This document shows, piece after piece, positions 1-9,862 of a stretch of DNA of 64,000 nt (positions are counted from its first letter, which is position 1; every line of letters starts with the position of its first letter). A program made the position numbers and the translations under genes. Source of the stretch: Lutibacter sp. HS1-25 (GTDB lineage: Bacteria > Bacteroidota > Bacteroidia > Flavobacteriales > Flavobacteriaceae); the NCBI RefSeq assembly GCF_004121075.1, contig NZ_RHLN01000043.1, forward strand, positions 53,110 through 117,109, given 5' to 3'. The notes under the pieces were generated by a model, which worked only from the letters and a program-made list of their open reading frames with translations, was not told where the DNA came from and did not search any database.

Positions 1-48
1 TTGGATATGGATTTGGTTTTTTAAAAGGTCAATTGTTAAACAATTAAT

Positions 49-600
49 CTAATTATTTTGTTTAAACTGTATCGCAATTGCTTTTAGCTGTTCTGCAGTT
101 AAATTTGATGTTTTTTGTAATTTATAGATAAAGGCATCAATTTCATCATCTGTACTTGGGCAACCAATATTAATGCCTTCACCTTTTAAAATTTCTTCAC
201 CAGCAATCATCTTAGAGTCTACTAATAAATTGGCTTTACTGTCAAAAATAAGATAAAACGGAATTCCTTGATTTTTACCACCGTATTTATTCAATAAATC
301 TTCTGCTCCTGGGTTTTCTAAATTTTTATTTTTTTCTGATTCTAATACGGTTATATATGAAATTACATAATTGTCTGTAAAATATTTATTGATGGTTTTA
401 TTGTTAATATTGGCCTCCATTTTTTTACACCATCCACACCAAGAAGCTTTGAAAATGATAAAAACATTTTTATTTTCGATTGTAGCTTTTTGCAAATCAT
501 TTTTTAAAATTTGTGCTGCTGATTTTGGAGTTTCTTGTGCCAATGTTATTTGAAAACTCAATGCAATTAAAAGTACAAACAGGCTATTTTTTAATTTCAT
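49..600 (-). CDS. secreted thioredoxin-like protein
   Basis: A 183-residue protein with an N-terminal signal peptide (hydrophobic stretch ending TLAQ) followed by a thioredoxin-like fold carrying a WCGWC active site (C55 and C58 from this start). This is typical of periplasmic thiol-disulfide proteins of the thioredoxin_7 kind in Bacteroidota. The reading frame extends 13 codons further upstream, but that extension runs into the clpC terminator hairpin and places non-signal residues before the signal peptide, so I chose the ATG at 600. The gene is downstream of clpC on the same strand but separated from it by the terminator. The redox partner and substrate are unknown. The thioredoxin fold is sure; the specific role is inferred. 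Confidence 0.85.
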   Translation of the reverse strand: MKLKNSLFVLLIALSFQITLAQETPKSAAQILKNDLQKATIENKNVFIIFKASWCGWCKKMEANINNKTINKYFTDNYVISYITVLESEKNKNLENPGAEDLLNKYGGKNQGIPFYLIFDSKANLLVDSKMIAGEEILKGEGINIGCPSTDDEIDAFIYKLQKTSNLTAEQLKAIAIQFKQNN

Positions 601-613
601 AATTGTTGTATTC

Positions 614-647
614 AAAAAAAAAAGTTGAGCATTGCTCAACTTTTTTT
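614..647 (-). terminator. clpC rho-independent terminator
   Basis: The stem AAAGTTGAGC / GCTCAACTTT with a 3-base loop is flanked by A and T runs. On the minus strand it ends in a long U tract just after the clpC stop codon. Confidence 0.8.
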
Positions 648-649
648 AA

Positions 650-3190
650 TTATTCTACTTTGTCTTTTCCTTTACCTTTATTTATTTTTATGGTTAGCTC
701 GGTTTTTTCTTCATTCAACTCCATATAAATTGAATCACCTTCCTTTAGTTGAGAATTTACAATTTCTTCAGCTAAAGCATCTTCAATATATTTTTGAATA
801 GCACGTTTTAATGGTCGAGCACCATATTGTTTGTCAAAACCTTTGTCGGCAATATAATCTTTAGCCTCATCGGTTAAGGTTAATTTATATCCTAAACCTT
901 CAATGCGATTCACCAATTTTTTCAATTCAATATCAATAATTGAGTGAATATCTTCGCGTTCTAAAGCATTAAATACAATTACGTCATCAATTCTATTTAA
1001 AAATTCTGGAGCAAATGATTTTTTCAAAGCGTTTTCAATTACACTTTTTGCATTCGCATCGGCTTGTGCAGTTTTTGAAGCTGTTCCAAAACCTACGCCA
1101 GTTCCAAAATCTTTTAATTGACGAGAACCAATGTTAGAAGTCATAATAATAATTGTGTTTCTAAAATCAATTCTTCTGCCCAAGCTATCGGTAATATGTC
1201 CATCATCTAAAATTTGAAGTAACATATTGAAAACATCAGGATGTGCTTTTTCAATCTCATCTAATAAAACAACTGCATAAGGTTTACGACGAATTTTTTC
1301 AGTCAATTGTCCACCTTCCTCATAACCAACATATCCAGGAGGCGCACCAATTAATCGAGAAATGGCAAATTTTTCCATGTATTCGCTCATATCAATTCTA
1401 ACCAAAGCATCTTCATTGTCAAATAATTCAGTAGCCAATACTTTTGCTAATTGTGTTTTTCCAACACCAGTTTGACCTAAAAATATAAATGAGCCAATTG
1501 GTTTGTTTGGATCTTTAAGTCCAACACGATTGCGTTGAATTGCTTTAACAACCTTAGAAACAGCCTCATCTTGACCAATAACTTTACCTTTTATTAAGTT
1601 TGGTAAATCATGCAAGCGATGACTTTCAGCCTCAGCAACTCTATTAACAGGAATTCCTGTCATCATAGAAACTACTTCAGCAACATTGTCTTCAGTAACA
1701 GTTTCGCGATTTAATTTAGAAGCTTCTTCCCATTTTTTTTGTTCAGATTGTAACAAGCTTTCAATACGTTTTTCATCATCGCGTAAGCGAGCTGCTTCTT
1801 CATATTTTTGACCGTTTACAGCAGCACTTTTATCTTCTTTTACTTTTTCTAATTGAGCTTCTAAACTAAGTACTTCTTTAGGTACAACAATATTGGTTAT
1901 ATGTATTCTAGAGCCAGATTCATCTAGAGCATCAATAGCTTTATCGGGTAAAAAGCGATCAGTCATATATCTACTAGTTAATTTTACACAAGCTTCAATA
2001 GCTCCATCAGTAAAATTAACATTGTGATGATCTTCATATTTATCTTTTATATTGTGTAAAATTTGAATTGTTTCTTCTATTGAAGTTGGTTCAACTAAAA
2101 CTTTTTGAAATCTACGTTCTAAAGCACCGTCTTTTTCAATATTTGTACGGAATTCATCTAAAGTTGTAGCTCCAATACATTGAATTTCACCTCTTGCTAA
2201 AGCAGGTTTTAACATGTTAGATGCATCTAAAGAACCAGTAGCTCCACCTGCTCCAACTATTGTGTGAATTTCATCAATAAATAAAATGATATCATCATTT
2301 TTTTCCAATTCATTCATCAAAGCTTTCATGCGCTCTTCAAACTGTCCTCTATATTTTGTTCCAGCAACCAAGCTAGCCAAATCTAAAGACACAATTCTTT
2401 TGTTGAAAAGTATACGAGAAACTTTGCGTTGAATAATTCTTAGAGCCAATCCTTCAGCAATAGCAGATTTACCTACACCAGGTTCTCCAATAAGCATTGG
2501 GTTGTTCTTTTTTCTACGACTTAAAATTTGAGAAACACGTTCAATCTCTTTTTTTCTTCCAACCACAGGGTCTAACTTTCCTTCTTCAGCCAAACGAGTT
2601 AAATCTCGCCCAAAATTATCTAAAACAGGTGTTTTTGATTTTTTTTGAGGATTGTTATCGCTTTTTTGCTGTTCAAAAGGATTTGATTTTGATGTTTCAA
2701 ATTCATCATCAGACGAATTTTCTGCTCTTGGTAATTCTATTTCTTCATCCATAAACAAATTTTTATATATATTTTTTACATCTTCATAACTTGCATCAAA
2801 ATTATTTAGCAATTTAGTTGTTGGGTCGTTTTCATTTCTTAAAATGCACAACAACAAATGTGCAGTGTTTACTGAATCATTTTGATATAATTTAGCTTCT
2901 AAAAAGGTTGTTTTTAGTGCTTTTTCAGCTTGCTTAGTTAAATGCAAACTTTTCTTTTCATTTAAAAAATTGCTAGCTGGGTAAATTGGACTTAAACCTT
3001 CAATTTTTTTGCGCAAATGATCAAGGTTAATATCCAACGCATTTAAAATTTCAATAGCTTTTCCATTACCCTTTCTTAACAACCCTAACATAAGATGTTC
3101 TGTACCTATAAAATCATGTCCTAAACGCAAGGCTTCTTCTTTACTGTAGGCAATTACATCTTTTACTTTTGGTGAAAAATTATCGTCCAT
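650..3190 (-). CDS. clpC: ATP-dependent Clp protease ATP-binding subunit ClpC
   Basis: An 846-residue Hsp100 AAA+ unfoldase that feeds substrates to ClpP in the cytoplasm. Visible in order: a double Clp N domain (about residues 1-145), a charged linker, AAA+ module 1 with Walker A GEPGVGKS at 235-242, a middle region with a UVR-like segment (about 455-490), and AAA+ module 2 with Walker A GQTGVGKT. The second module is followed by the ClpB D2-small domain. The UVR-like middle segment and full double N domain point to ClpC rather than ClpB or ClpA. Length is normal for the family. A -7-like box (TATTTTTG, minus strand) lies at 3241-3248, but I see no clear -33 element. The gene is divergent from gyrA. 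Confidence 0.95.
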   Translation of the reverse strand: MDDNFSPKVKDVIAYSKEEALRLGHDFIGTEHLMLGLLRKGNGKAIEILNALDINLDHLRKKIEGLSPIYPASNFLNEKKSLHLTKQAEKALKTTFLEAKLYQNDSVNTAHLLLCILRNENDPTTKLLNNFDASYEDVKNIYKNLFMDEEIELPRAENSSDDEFETSKSNPFEQQKSDNNPQKKSKTPVLDNFGRDLTRLAEEGKLDPVVGRKKEIERVSQILSRRKKNNPMLIGEPGVGKSAIAEGLALRIIQRKVSRILFNKRIVSLDLASLVAGTKYRGQFEERMKALMNELEKNDDIILFIDEIHTIVGAGGATGSLDASNMLKPALARGEIQCIGATTLDEFRTNIEKDGALERRFQKVLVEPTSIEETIQILHNIKDKYEDHHNVNFTDGAIEACVKLTSRYMTDRFLPDKAIDALDESGSRIHITNIVVPKEVLSLEAQLEKVKEDKSAAVNGQKYEEAARLRDDEKRIESLLQSEQKKWEEASKLNRETVTEDNVAEVVSMMTGIPVNRVAEAESHRLHDLPNLIKGKVIGQDEAVSKVVKAIQRNRVGLKDPNKPIGSFIFLGQTGVGKTQLAKVLATELFDNEDALVRIDMSEYMEKFAISRLIGAPPGYVGYEEGGQLTEKIRRKPYAVVLLDEIEKAHPDVFNMLLQILDDGHITDSLGRRIDFRNTIIIMTSNIGSRQLKDFGTGVGFGTASKTAQADANAKSVIENALKKSFAPEFLNRIDDVIVFNALEREDIHSIIDIELKKLVNRIEGLGYKLTLTDEAKDYIADKGFDKQYGARPLKRAIQKYIEDALAEEIVNSQLKEGDSIYMELNEEKTELTIKINKGKGKDKVE

Positions 3191-3446
3191 TTTTTTAAGT
3201 TTATATGGTAAATTTAACTGATTTTTTTCTTTTTATTATGCAAAAATAACACCACTTTTTAAGTTATTATAAAAAAGCGCGTTAAATAAGATTTAAAACT
3301 TCTGATATTCAATAGTTTATAGCTATTGTGTAATTGCAGTATTGTTGATAAATTTTATAAAAACAACCCTTTAAATTACTTGTGAAAATATGAAAAATTG
3401 TATATTGCTTTGTTAAAAAATACTACTAAAAATAAATATAAAATAT

Positions 3447-5972
3447 ATGGCAGACGGAGAAAAACTGATACCAATTAATATTGAAGATGAAATGAAATCA
3501 GCTTACATTGATTATTCAATGTCAGTAATAGTTTCAAGAGCATTGCCCGATGTTAGGGATGGTTTAAAGCCAGTGCATAGAAGGGTTTTGTTTGGAATGC
3601 ATGAATTAGGAGTAAAAGCAACAGGCGCTTATAAAAAGTCAGCAAGAATTGTTGGGGAAGTACTAGGTAAATATCACCCTCATGGAGATACATCTGTATA
3701 CGACTCAATGGTTCGTATGGCGCAAGATTGGAGCGTTAGATATATGATGGTTGACGGACAAGGTAACTTTGGGTCTGTTGATGGGGATAGCCCAGCAGCA
3801 ATGCGTTATACTGAGGTTCGTATGCAAAAAATTTCAGAAGAAATGCTTGCAGATATCGATAAAGATACTGTTGATCATAAATTAAACTTTGATGATACCT
3901 TAAATGAACCAACTGTTTTACCAACCCGAATTCCAAATTTATTGGTTAACGGAGCTTCAGGTATTGCGGTAGGTATGGCTACAAATATGGCACCTCATAA
4001 CTTAACAGAAGTTATAAATGGTACATTGGCCTATATTGATAACAGAGAAATTGAAATTTCTGAATTGATGAAGCATATATCAGCCCCTGATTTTCCAACA
4101 GGAGGTATTATATATGGTTATGAAGGTGTAAAAGAAGCTTTTGAAACTGGTAGAGGAAGAATTGTAATTCGTGCAAAAGCTATTATTGAAGAAGTTCAAG
4201 GTAGAGAATGTATTATTGTTACTGAAATTCCTTATCAGGTTAATAAGGCTGAAATGATTAAAAAAACAGCCGACCTTGTAAACGAGAAAAAATTAGAAGG
4301 TATAGCCAATATTCGTGACGAATCGGATAGAAATGGTATGCGTATTGTTTATATTTTAAAACGTGATGCCATTCCAAATATAGTTTTAAATAAATTATTT
4401 AAATATACAGCACTTCAAACTTCATTTAGTGTAAATAATATTGCTTTGGTAAATGGTAGACCAGAACAATTAAATTTAAAGCAATTAATCCATTATTTTG
4501 TTGAACATAGACATGAGGTAATTGTTAGAAGAACTGAATTTGAACTTAAAAAAGCCGAGGCCAGAGCCCATATTTTAGAAGGTTTAATTATTGCAAGTGA
4601 CAATATAGATGAAGTAATTAAAATAATAAGAGGGTCATCTAATGCTGATGAGGCTAGAGAAAGTTTGATGAATCGTTTTGAATTGTCTGAAATTCAAGCC
4701 AAAGCAATTGTTGAAATGCGTTTGAGACAATTAACTGGTTTAGAGCAAGATAAATTAAGAGCAGAATATGATGAGATTATTTTATTGATTGCTGATTTGA
4801 AAGATATTTTAGCAAATGAATCAAGACGCTATCAGATTATTAAAGATGAATTAATTGCCATTAGAGATAAATATGGTGACGAGCGAAGATCTGTAATTGA
4901 ATACGCTGGTGGAGATTTATCTGTTGAAGATATGATTCCTAATTCTAATGTGGTTATTACAATATCACATGCTGGTTATGTAAAACGTACAAATTTAGAC
5001 GAATATAAAGTTCAAAATAGAGGAGGAAGAGGTCAAAAAGGTGTGTCTACAAGAAGTGAAGATTTCTTAGAGCATTTATTCCTTGGAACAAATCACCAAT
5101 ATATGTTGTTCTTTACTCAAAAAGGAAAAGTATTTTGGATGCGCGTTTATGAAATTCCAGAAGGAAGCAAAACTTCAAAAGGAAGAGCAATTCAAAATTT
5201 AATAAACATTGAACAAGACGATAAGGTAAAAGCATTTTTAGTAACCGAAGATTTGAAAGATGAAGATTATGTAAATAATCATTACGTAATTATGGCAACA
5301 AAACAAGGCCAAGTTAAAAAAACTTCATTAGAGCAATACTCTCGTCCAAGAACCAACGGAATCAATGCAATTACAATTAAAGAAGATGATGAATTGTTAG
5401 AAGCAAAACTAACAACTGGAGACAGCCAGGTTATGCTAGCCTTGAAATCTGGAAAATCTATTCGATTTGAAGAAAGTAAAACCCGTCCAATGGGTAGAAG
5501 TGCATCTGGTGTTAGAGGTATAACATTGGCCAATGATAAAGATGAAGTTGTTGGTATGATTGCTGTTAATAACTTAGATAGCAATATATTAGTTGTTTCT
5601 GAAAATGGTTATGGTAAGCGTTCAGATTTAGAAGATTACAGAATAACCAATAGAGGAGGTAAAGGAGTGAAAACCATTAATGTAACTGATAAAACAGGTG
5701 GTTTGGTTGCTATAAAAGAAGTGACTGATGAAGATGATTTGATGATTATTAATAAATCAGGAATTACAATTAGACTTGCAGTAGCAGATTTACGTATAAT
5801 GGGACGAGCAACACAAGGTGTTAAATTAATCAATATTAAAGATAATGATTCTATTGCTGCAGTGGCAAAAGTTGTACACGAAGAAGAAGAATTAGATGAG
5901 AATATTGATACAATTGGCACGGAAATTGAAAACAATGAAAATAATAACGAAGAGAACACAAATCAAGAATAA
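3447..5972 (+). CDS. gyrA: DNA gyrase subunit A
   Basis: An 841-residue breakage-reunion subunit of DNA gyrase, which with GyrB introduces negative supercoils. The N-terminal winged-helix domain carries catalytic Tyr121 in AAMRYTE. The quinolone-determining region reads [10 protein letters not shown], with Thr at the position of E. coli Ser83 and Asp retained at the position of Asp87. A GyrA-box-like motif (QNRGGRG, around residue 523) opens the C-terminal beta-pinwheel, which supports gyrase rather than topoisomerase IV. The tail is rich in Glu, Asn and Asp. The gene starts at an ATG after a 256-base divergent intergenic region shared with clpC, and a TPR gene follows 14 bases downstream. 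Confidence 0.96.
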   Translation: MADGEKLIPINIEDEMKSAYIDYSMSVIVSRALPDVRDGLKPVHRRVLFGMHELGVKATGAYKKSARIVGEVLGKYHPHGDTSVYDSMVRMAQDWSVRYMMVDGQGNFGSVDGDSPAAMRYTEVRMQKISEEMLADIDKDTVDHKLNFDDTLNEPTVLPTRIPNLLVNGASGIAVGMATNMAPHNLTEVINGTLAYIDNREIEISELMKHISAPDFPTGGIIYGYEGVKEAFETGRGRIVIRAKAIIEEVQGRECIIVTEIPYQVNKAEMIKKTADLVNEKKLEGIANIRDESDRNGMRIVYILKRDAIPNIVLNKLFKYTALQTSFSVNNIALVNGRPEQLNLKQLIHYFVEHRHEVIVRRTEFELKKAEARAHILEGLIIASDNIDEVIKIIRGSSNADEARESLMNRFELSEIQAKAIVEMRLRQLTGLEQDKLRAEYDEIILLIADLKDILANESRRYQIIKDELIAIRDKYGDERRSVIEYAGGDLSVEDMIPNSNVVITISHAGYVKRTNLDEYKVQNRGGRGQKGVSTRSEDFLEHLFLGTNHQYMLFFTQKGKVFWMRVYEIPEGSKTSKGRAIQNLINIEQDDKVKAFLVTEDLKDEDYVNNHYVIMATKQGQVKKTSLEQYSRPRTNGINAITIKEDDELLEAKLTTGDSQVMLALKSGKSIRFEESKTRPMGRSASGVRGITLANDKDEVVGMIAVNNLDSNILVVSENGYGKRSDLEDYRITNRGGKGVKTINVTDKTGGLVAIKEVTDEDDLMIINKSGITIRLAVADLRIMGRATQGVKLINIKDNDSIAAVAKVVHEEEELDENIDTIGTEIENNENNNEENTNQE

Positions 5973-5986
5973 TTAATTTAATAACA

Positions 5987-7261
5987 ATGAAAAGAACACT
6001 ATTAATTCTGTCTGCTTTTATGATTAGTATGACAGTTTTCGGACAAAAAGATGAACTTAAAAATGCTCAAAAAAACATTGATGCAAAAAATTATGCAGCA
6101 GCAATAACTGAGTTAGACAAGGCAGAGTCTTTAATTTCTGCTGATGATCAAAAATCAAAAGCACAATATTATCATTTAAAAGTTTTAGCATTATATCAAA
6201 ATGGTACTAACTTAGCTAATATTGAAAAAATAAGTAAGGCGTGTAAAGATTTGTTTAAATATGAAAAAGAAACAAAAGTAAAATATACACCAGAAGTAAG
6301 AGAAATTTCAAATAAACTTTTTGCGACAACAGTAAATAATGCATCTGAAAAATATAAAAAAGCTTTAGAAAGTGGAGCAGATGCTGATTACGCTAGTTCT
6401 GCAAAACTATTTTATATAGCATATACTTTAAGTCCAAAAGACACATCATATTTAGACAATGCTGCTTTGATTTATAATAGAGCAAAGCAATATGATAAAT
6501 CTAGCGAGTTATATGAAAAACTATTAAAACTTAATTACACAGGTATTTCTAATTCATATGTAGCAACAAGTAAAAGTGATGGTCAAGATGTTACTTTTGC
6601 TGATGAGAAAGCTATGAATTTACAGGTTAAACTTGGTTTAGCTGAAAATCCTAGAGTTGAAGTGAGTGAGTCAAGAAGAAATATTATTTATAAGTATTTG
6701 GCTGAAAACCAGATAGAATTAAATAATTTTGATAAAGCTATTGAGGTTTTAGGTGAAGGTAGAAAAGAATTTCCAACTAGTTATGAGTTGCTAATTACCC
6801 AAGCAAATCTTTACTATAAGCAAGGTAATAATGCAAAATTCAAAGAATTATTGGAAGAAGCAATTAGACTTAATCCAACAAATGCAAGTTTGTATTATAA
6901 TGTTGGTGTAATGAATATGGATCTAAAACATACTGAAGAAGCCATTGCTAATTTTAAAAAGGCAATTGAATTAGATCCAACATTTGCATCTGCATATCAA
7001 AATATTGGTACAGCAATAATTGATAAAGCACTTCCAATTGTTGATGAAATGAATAAAAACTTGAATGATTTTAAGAAGTATGATCAATTACAAGCGAAAC
7101 AATTTGAAATTTACAAAGAGGCTTTACCTTATTACGAAAAAGCTTATGAGCTAGATAAAACAAGTATTGGAACAATCCAAACTTTGTTAGGTTTGTATGA
7201 AAATTTAGGTATGTCTGAGAAATCTAAAGCATTACAAGCTGTTTATGAAGGAATGAAATAA
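5987..7261 (+). CDS. secreted TPR-repeat protein
   Basis: A 424-residue protein with an N-terminal signal peptide (cleavage probably after VFGQ) and at least five tetratricopeptide-like helical pairs. The clearest are around residues 240-345, with the pattern NPTNASLYYNVGVM and LDPTFASAYQNIG. TPR proteins are protein-interaction scaffolds; this one is predicted to be periplasmic. It begins 14 bases after the gyrA stop codon and is probably co-transcribed with gyrA, ending at the hairpin at 7286-7316. The gyrA-TPR adjacency is, from memory, common in Flavobacteriia. I cannot name a specific function. Confidence 0.85.
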   Translation: MKRTLLILSAFMISMTVFGQKDELKNAQKNIDAKNYAAAITELDKAESLISADDQKSKAQYYHLKVLALYQNGTNLANIEKISKACKDLFKYEKETKVKYTPEVREISNKLFATTVNNASEKYKKALESGADADYASSAKLFYIAYTLSPKDTSYLDNAALIYNRAKQYDKSSELYEKLLKLNYTGISNSYVATSKSDGQDVTFADEKAMNLQVKLGLAENPRVEVSESRRNIIYKYLAENQIELNNFDKAIEVLGEGRKEFPTSYELLITQANLYYKQGNNAKFKELLEEAIRLNPTNASLYYNVGVMNMDLKHTEEAIANFKKAIELDPTFASAYQNIGTAIIDKALPIVDEMNKNLNDFKKYDQLQAKQFEIYKEALPYYEKAYELDKTSIGTIQTLLGLYENLGMSEKSKALQAVYEGMK

Positions 7262-7285
7262 TTTAGGATATAAATTATTTGTTAT

Positions 7286-7316
7286 AAAAAAGCCCACATT
7301 TATGTGGGTTTTTTTT
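7286..7316. terminator. bidirectional terminator between TPR gene and acyltransferase gene
   Basis: The stem AGCCCACAT / ATGTGGGT is flanked by A6 and T8, and lies between convergent genes. It can terminate transcription on both strands. Confidence 0.85.
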
Positions 7317-7320
7317 ATAA

Positions 7321-8202
7321 TTACTTTACAAATTTGTCTTTATGTTTGAAGCGTCTGTGGGTCCAAAAATAGTAAGCAGGTTGGGCTTTAATTTGAGCTT
7401 CAACTTTTCTTAGATATAAATCAGTTAATTCAAAATCAGGATGATTATTTGCGTTATCTGTAATTAAGCTTAGTGTTGTTTCGTAATATCCTCTTTTAAT
7501 TTTTCTGGTATCTAAAAAAACAATATTCATATTGTATTTTTTAGCTAAAGATTCACCACCAGTATGAACAGGAACCTTTACGCCTAAAAACTCAGTCCAA
7601 TATACACCTTTTTTAAGCTGTGGAGATTGATCGCTAAGCAATCCATATATTGATTGAATATTTTTTTTATAATTGTCGTATATTGTTGGGAGTATTTTTG
7701 AAGACTGTTTTAATGTAACGCCAAATTTCTCTCTCGTTTTTAATATTTTATTGTTAAAGTAAGGATTACTTACTTTTGTAAAAGCGGCATAAGCATTGTA
7801 ATTAATAAAAGCATTCATACCAATAATCCACTCCCAGTTGGCGTAATGTGCGCTAATTAAAATTACACTTTTACCGTCTTTTTTTAATTCTTGAACTAAT
7901 TCAATATTTGTATATTTATAATGTTTATCTAATTCTCTTTTTGAAATTGTAAAAGTTTTAACCATTTCCATAAAAACATCTACAAAGTGATGGTAAAATT
8001 CTTTTCTAATTTTAAATAATTCTTTTTCTGATTTTTCAGGAAAAGCTAATTTTAAATTATTTAAAACTACTTTTTTTCTATAGCCAATTACATAGTATAG
8101 TATTGTGTATATAAAATCAGAAATAATATAAAGCAACCGAAAAGGTAGGATTGAAATAAGCCAAATAAACGGATAAACTAGGTAAAAAATAAATAAATTC
8201 AT
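7321..8202 (-). CDS. LpxL/HtrB-type lysophospholipid or lipid A acyltransferase
   Basis: About 293 residues. An N-terminal membrane anchor is followed by the acyltransferase domain with the HX4E motif SAHYANWE (H119 and E124 from this start). This is the signature of late lipid A (lauroyl/myristoyl) acyltransferases, which transfer acyl chains from acyl-ACP at the inner membrane. Length fits the family. The open frame continues 7 codons upstream to a TTG; I prefer the ATG at 8202 because the hydrophobic anchor starts there. Whether the acceptor is lipid A or another lipid such as an ornithine or amino lipid cannot be told from sequence. Confidence 0.88.
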   Translation of the reverse strand: MNLFIFYLVYPFIWLISILPFRLLYIISDFIYTILYYVIGYRKKVVLNNLKLAFPEKSEKELFKIRKEFYHHFVDVFMEMVKTFTISKRELDKHYKYTNIELVQELKKDGKSVILISAHYANWEWIIGMNAFINYNAYAAFTKVSNPYFNNKILKTREKFGVTLKQSSKILPTIYDNYKKNIQSIYGLLSDQSPQLKKGVYWTEFLGVKVPVHTGGESLAKKYNMNIVFLDTRKIKRGYYETTLSLITDNANNHPDFELTDLYLRKVEAQIKAQPAYYFWTHRRFKHKDKFVK

Positions 8203-8315
8203 AATATTGTAAAATTGACTCAAAAATAATTATAATTTTTTTGAATACGTTGAAATCATTCAACTCATTATCATCATTTTTTTATACATTCGTTTTTTAA
8301 GAAAAATCTAAAATT

Positions 8316-8963
8316 ATGAATATTGATAAAGTACTCCTTTTAATAATTATAGTGAATGTTTTGTTTTCGATTAAGGGCTTTAGTGATCAGTTTTTTTTTG
8401 ATAAATATAAATTTCAGATGGGTGCTATTCAACGAGGTGAAAAATATAGAATTTTAACTTCGGCATTTTTACATGTGGATTATTTGCATTTAATTTTGAA
8501 CATGTATGTTTTGTACATATTTGCGCCTCAACTAATTGTTATTTTAGGTATTGTAAAATTTTTAATTATCTATTTTGGTAGTTTATTAGCGGGAAATATT
8601 TTTACACTTATTTTTCATAAAAACGAGTATTATTACAGTGCTGTAGGGGCTTCAGGTGCTGTGGCAGGAGTTATTTATGCTGCGATATTGTTAAATCCAG
8701 ATATGAGATTATTTATGTTTCCGTTACCAATCCCTATTCCTGGATATATTTTTGGTATAGGATATTTGTTGTATTCTATTTATGGAATGAAAAAGCAAAT
8801 TGGTAATATTGGTCATTCGGCTCATTTAGGAGGTGCTATTGGCGGATATGCCTTAACCTTGCTTGTTTTTCCTCAAATAATTTTCCATAGTATAACAACT
8901 ATTGTATTGTTGGGAATTCCTATAGTTTTATTGTTGTTATTCCGAAATAAATTAAAGTCGTAA
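8316..8963 (+). CDS. rhomboid family intramembrane serine protease
   Basis: A 215-residue polytopic membrane protein with the rhomboid dyad: Ser113 in GASG and His170 in AHLGGAIGG. The L1-loop-like region (GEKYRILTSAFLHVD) and HLILNMY helix also match the family. Rhomboids cleave transmembrane helices of other proteins within the bilayer. About six membrane segments are visible, so this is the minimal bacterial form without extra domains. It converges on the small membrane-protein gene that ends at 8973. The substrate is unknown. Confidence 0.93.
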   Translation: MNIDKVLLLIIIVNVLFSIKGFSDQFFFDKYKFQMGAIQRGEKYRILTSAFLHVDYLHLILNMYVLYIFAPQLIVILGIVKFLIIYFGSLLAGNIFTLIFHKNEYYYSAVGASGAVAGVIYAAILLNPDMRLFMFPLPIPIPGYIFGIGYLLYSIYGMKKQIGNIGHSAHLGGAIGGYALTLLVFPQIIFHSITTIVLLGIPIVLLLLFRNKLKS

Positions 8964-8972
8964 ATTTTAAGC

Positions 8973-9455
8973 CTAATTGTTGTGAATGTTTTTTTGAAAT
9001 TTCATGTTTTCATCCATTTCCTTCTTTAGGTCAACAGCCTGAATATAAATAGACATTTTGCTTCTTAAAAAGTATAGTATTACAATTACAATAGTTGTAA
9101 TTGGCACGGTATAAATAAAACTAACTTCATCTAAATAATCATTAGCATCATTTATAACAGAAATTAATTGAAATAAATAAACGCAAAGAGGTATTAAAAT
9201 GGCATGTGCCCACCAATGTTTACAGGTTATAAACCAAACAAATAGTAATAAAAAAGGCACAAACTTTGAAAAAAACATATATACATAGGATATAACAAGC
9301 CCATAATAACCAGCAGTTATTGTTCCAAATATTGTTTCATAATTCTCTAAGTCATCAGGAATGTTTTGGTGAATATAAAGAAGGTATGGTGTAAATACAA
9401 TAATTAAAGTTATAAGACTTCCAACGTATAATGAAATTTTTCTCGTGTTTTTCAT
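8973..9455 (-). CDS. unknown four-helix membrane protein
   Basis: A 160-residue protein with about four hydrophobic segments (near residues 7-28, 47-75, 78-100 and 113-130) and a short charged C-terminal tail (KKEMDENMKFQK). I do not recognise a family. The first two helices are joined by a loop with acidic residues. It lies alone on the minus strand, separated from the upstream 44-residue gene by a strong terminator at 9532-9563. It ends 10 bases from the convergent rhomboid gene. Base composition is like that of its neighbours. The coding call rests on length, hydrophobic periodicity and an ATG start. Confidence 0.6.
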   Translation of the reverse strand: MKNTRKISLYVGSLITLIIVFTPYLLYIHQNIPDDLENYETIFGTITAGYYGLVISYVYMFFSKFVPFLLLFVWFITCKHWWAHAILIPLCVYLFQLISVINDANDYLDEVSFIYTVPITTIVIVILYFLRSKMSIYIQAVDLKKEMDENMKFQKNIHNN

Positions 9456-9531
9456 TCTTTTATAATGAATATGAAAATATATTTATCAAATATATAATAT
9501 ATTTAACAGAATCAAAAATAAATTAAAACAG

Positions 9532-9563
9532 CAAAACGCCACAATTTATATTGTGGCGTTTTG
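9532..9563 (-). terminator. terminator of the 44-residue protein gene
   Basis: A perfect 14-bp inverted repeat, CAAAACGCCACAAT / ATTGTGGCGTTTTG, with a 4-base loop. On the minus strand it lies about 30 bases after the stop codon at 9594, with a U-rich 3' side. Confidence 0.8.
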
Positions 9564-9593
9564 TTTTGTATTGTTTACTAAGTAAAGTTAAAT

Positions 9594-9728
9594 CTATCTC
9601 TCTTGCGAAGGGATTACAATTAAACTTTTTTTGATCGCCTGTTTTTCAGTTGATTGAATAGTTAATACACTCACAGCAACAAATGCAGCTACCATAAGCA
9701 ATCCGAAAATTAATTTTAATTTTTTCAT
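9594..9728 (-). CDS. 44-residue membrane or secreted small protein
   Basis: A short ORF reading from ATG at 9728 to TAG at 9594. It has a basic N-terminus (MKKLKL), one hydrophobic segment (about residues 6-24), then a hydrophilic tail containing STEKQAIKK and ending PSQER. It could be a one-helix membrane protein or a signal peptide plus a roughly 20-residue exported peptide. It has a full transcription unit of its own: promoter TTTG-N20-TAAGTTTG at 9762-9793 and a perfect hairpin terminator at 9532-9563. That makes a real gene much more likely than a chance frame. Its leader carries two copies of TTCTTACTAA (minus strand), one ending one base before the start codon. I recognise no family. 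Confidence 0.65.
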   Translation of the reverse strand: MKKLKLIFGLLMVAAFVAVSVLTIQSTEKQAIKKSLIVIPSQER

Positions 9729-9761
9729 TTTAGTAAGAATTTAAATGATTAGTAAGAACTT

Positions 9762-9793
9762 CAAACTTACATTAAATCTTACATATAGGCAAA
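9762..9793 (-). promoter_or_regulatory. Bacteroidota-type promoter of the 44-residue gene
   Basis: Read on the minus strand: TTTG (9793-9790), a 20-base spacer, then TAAGTTTG (9769-9762). This matches the Bacteroidota -33/-7 consensus. Transcription should begin near 9757 and give a leader of about 30 bases. Confidence 0.65.
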
Positions 9794-9862
9794 AAAAATC
9801 CCTCATTATTTTTAAATATTTTTAAAAATAACAGATTAAAAAGTTGTTTTCTTAATATTTAC

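Noticed and set aside
601..639. N-terminal extension of the thioredoxin-like protein
   Set aside because: It runs through the clpC terminator hairpin and puts polar residues ahead of a typical signal peptide.
5282..5959. Two antisense frames of 100 and 107 codons opposite gyrA
   Set aside because: They lie wholly within gyrA, are rich in Ser, Ile and Val as expected from the reverse of an AT-rich coding frame, and match no family.
9594..9728. Type I toxin reading of the 44-residue gene
   Set aside because: It is small and hydrophobic, but there is no overlapping antisense promoter pair that I can support, and the hydrophilic basic tail is as long as the helix; evidence is insufficient.
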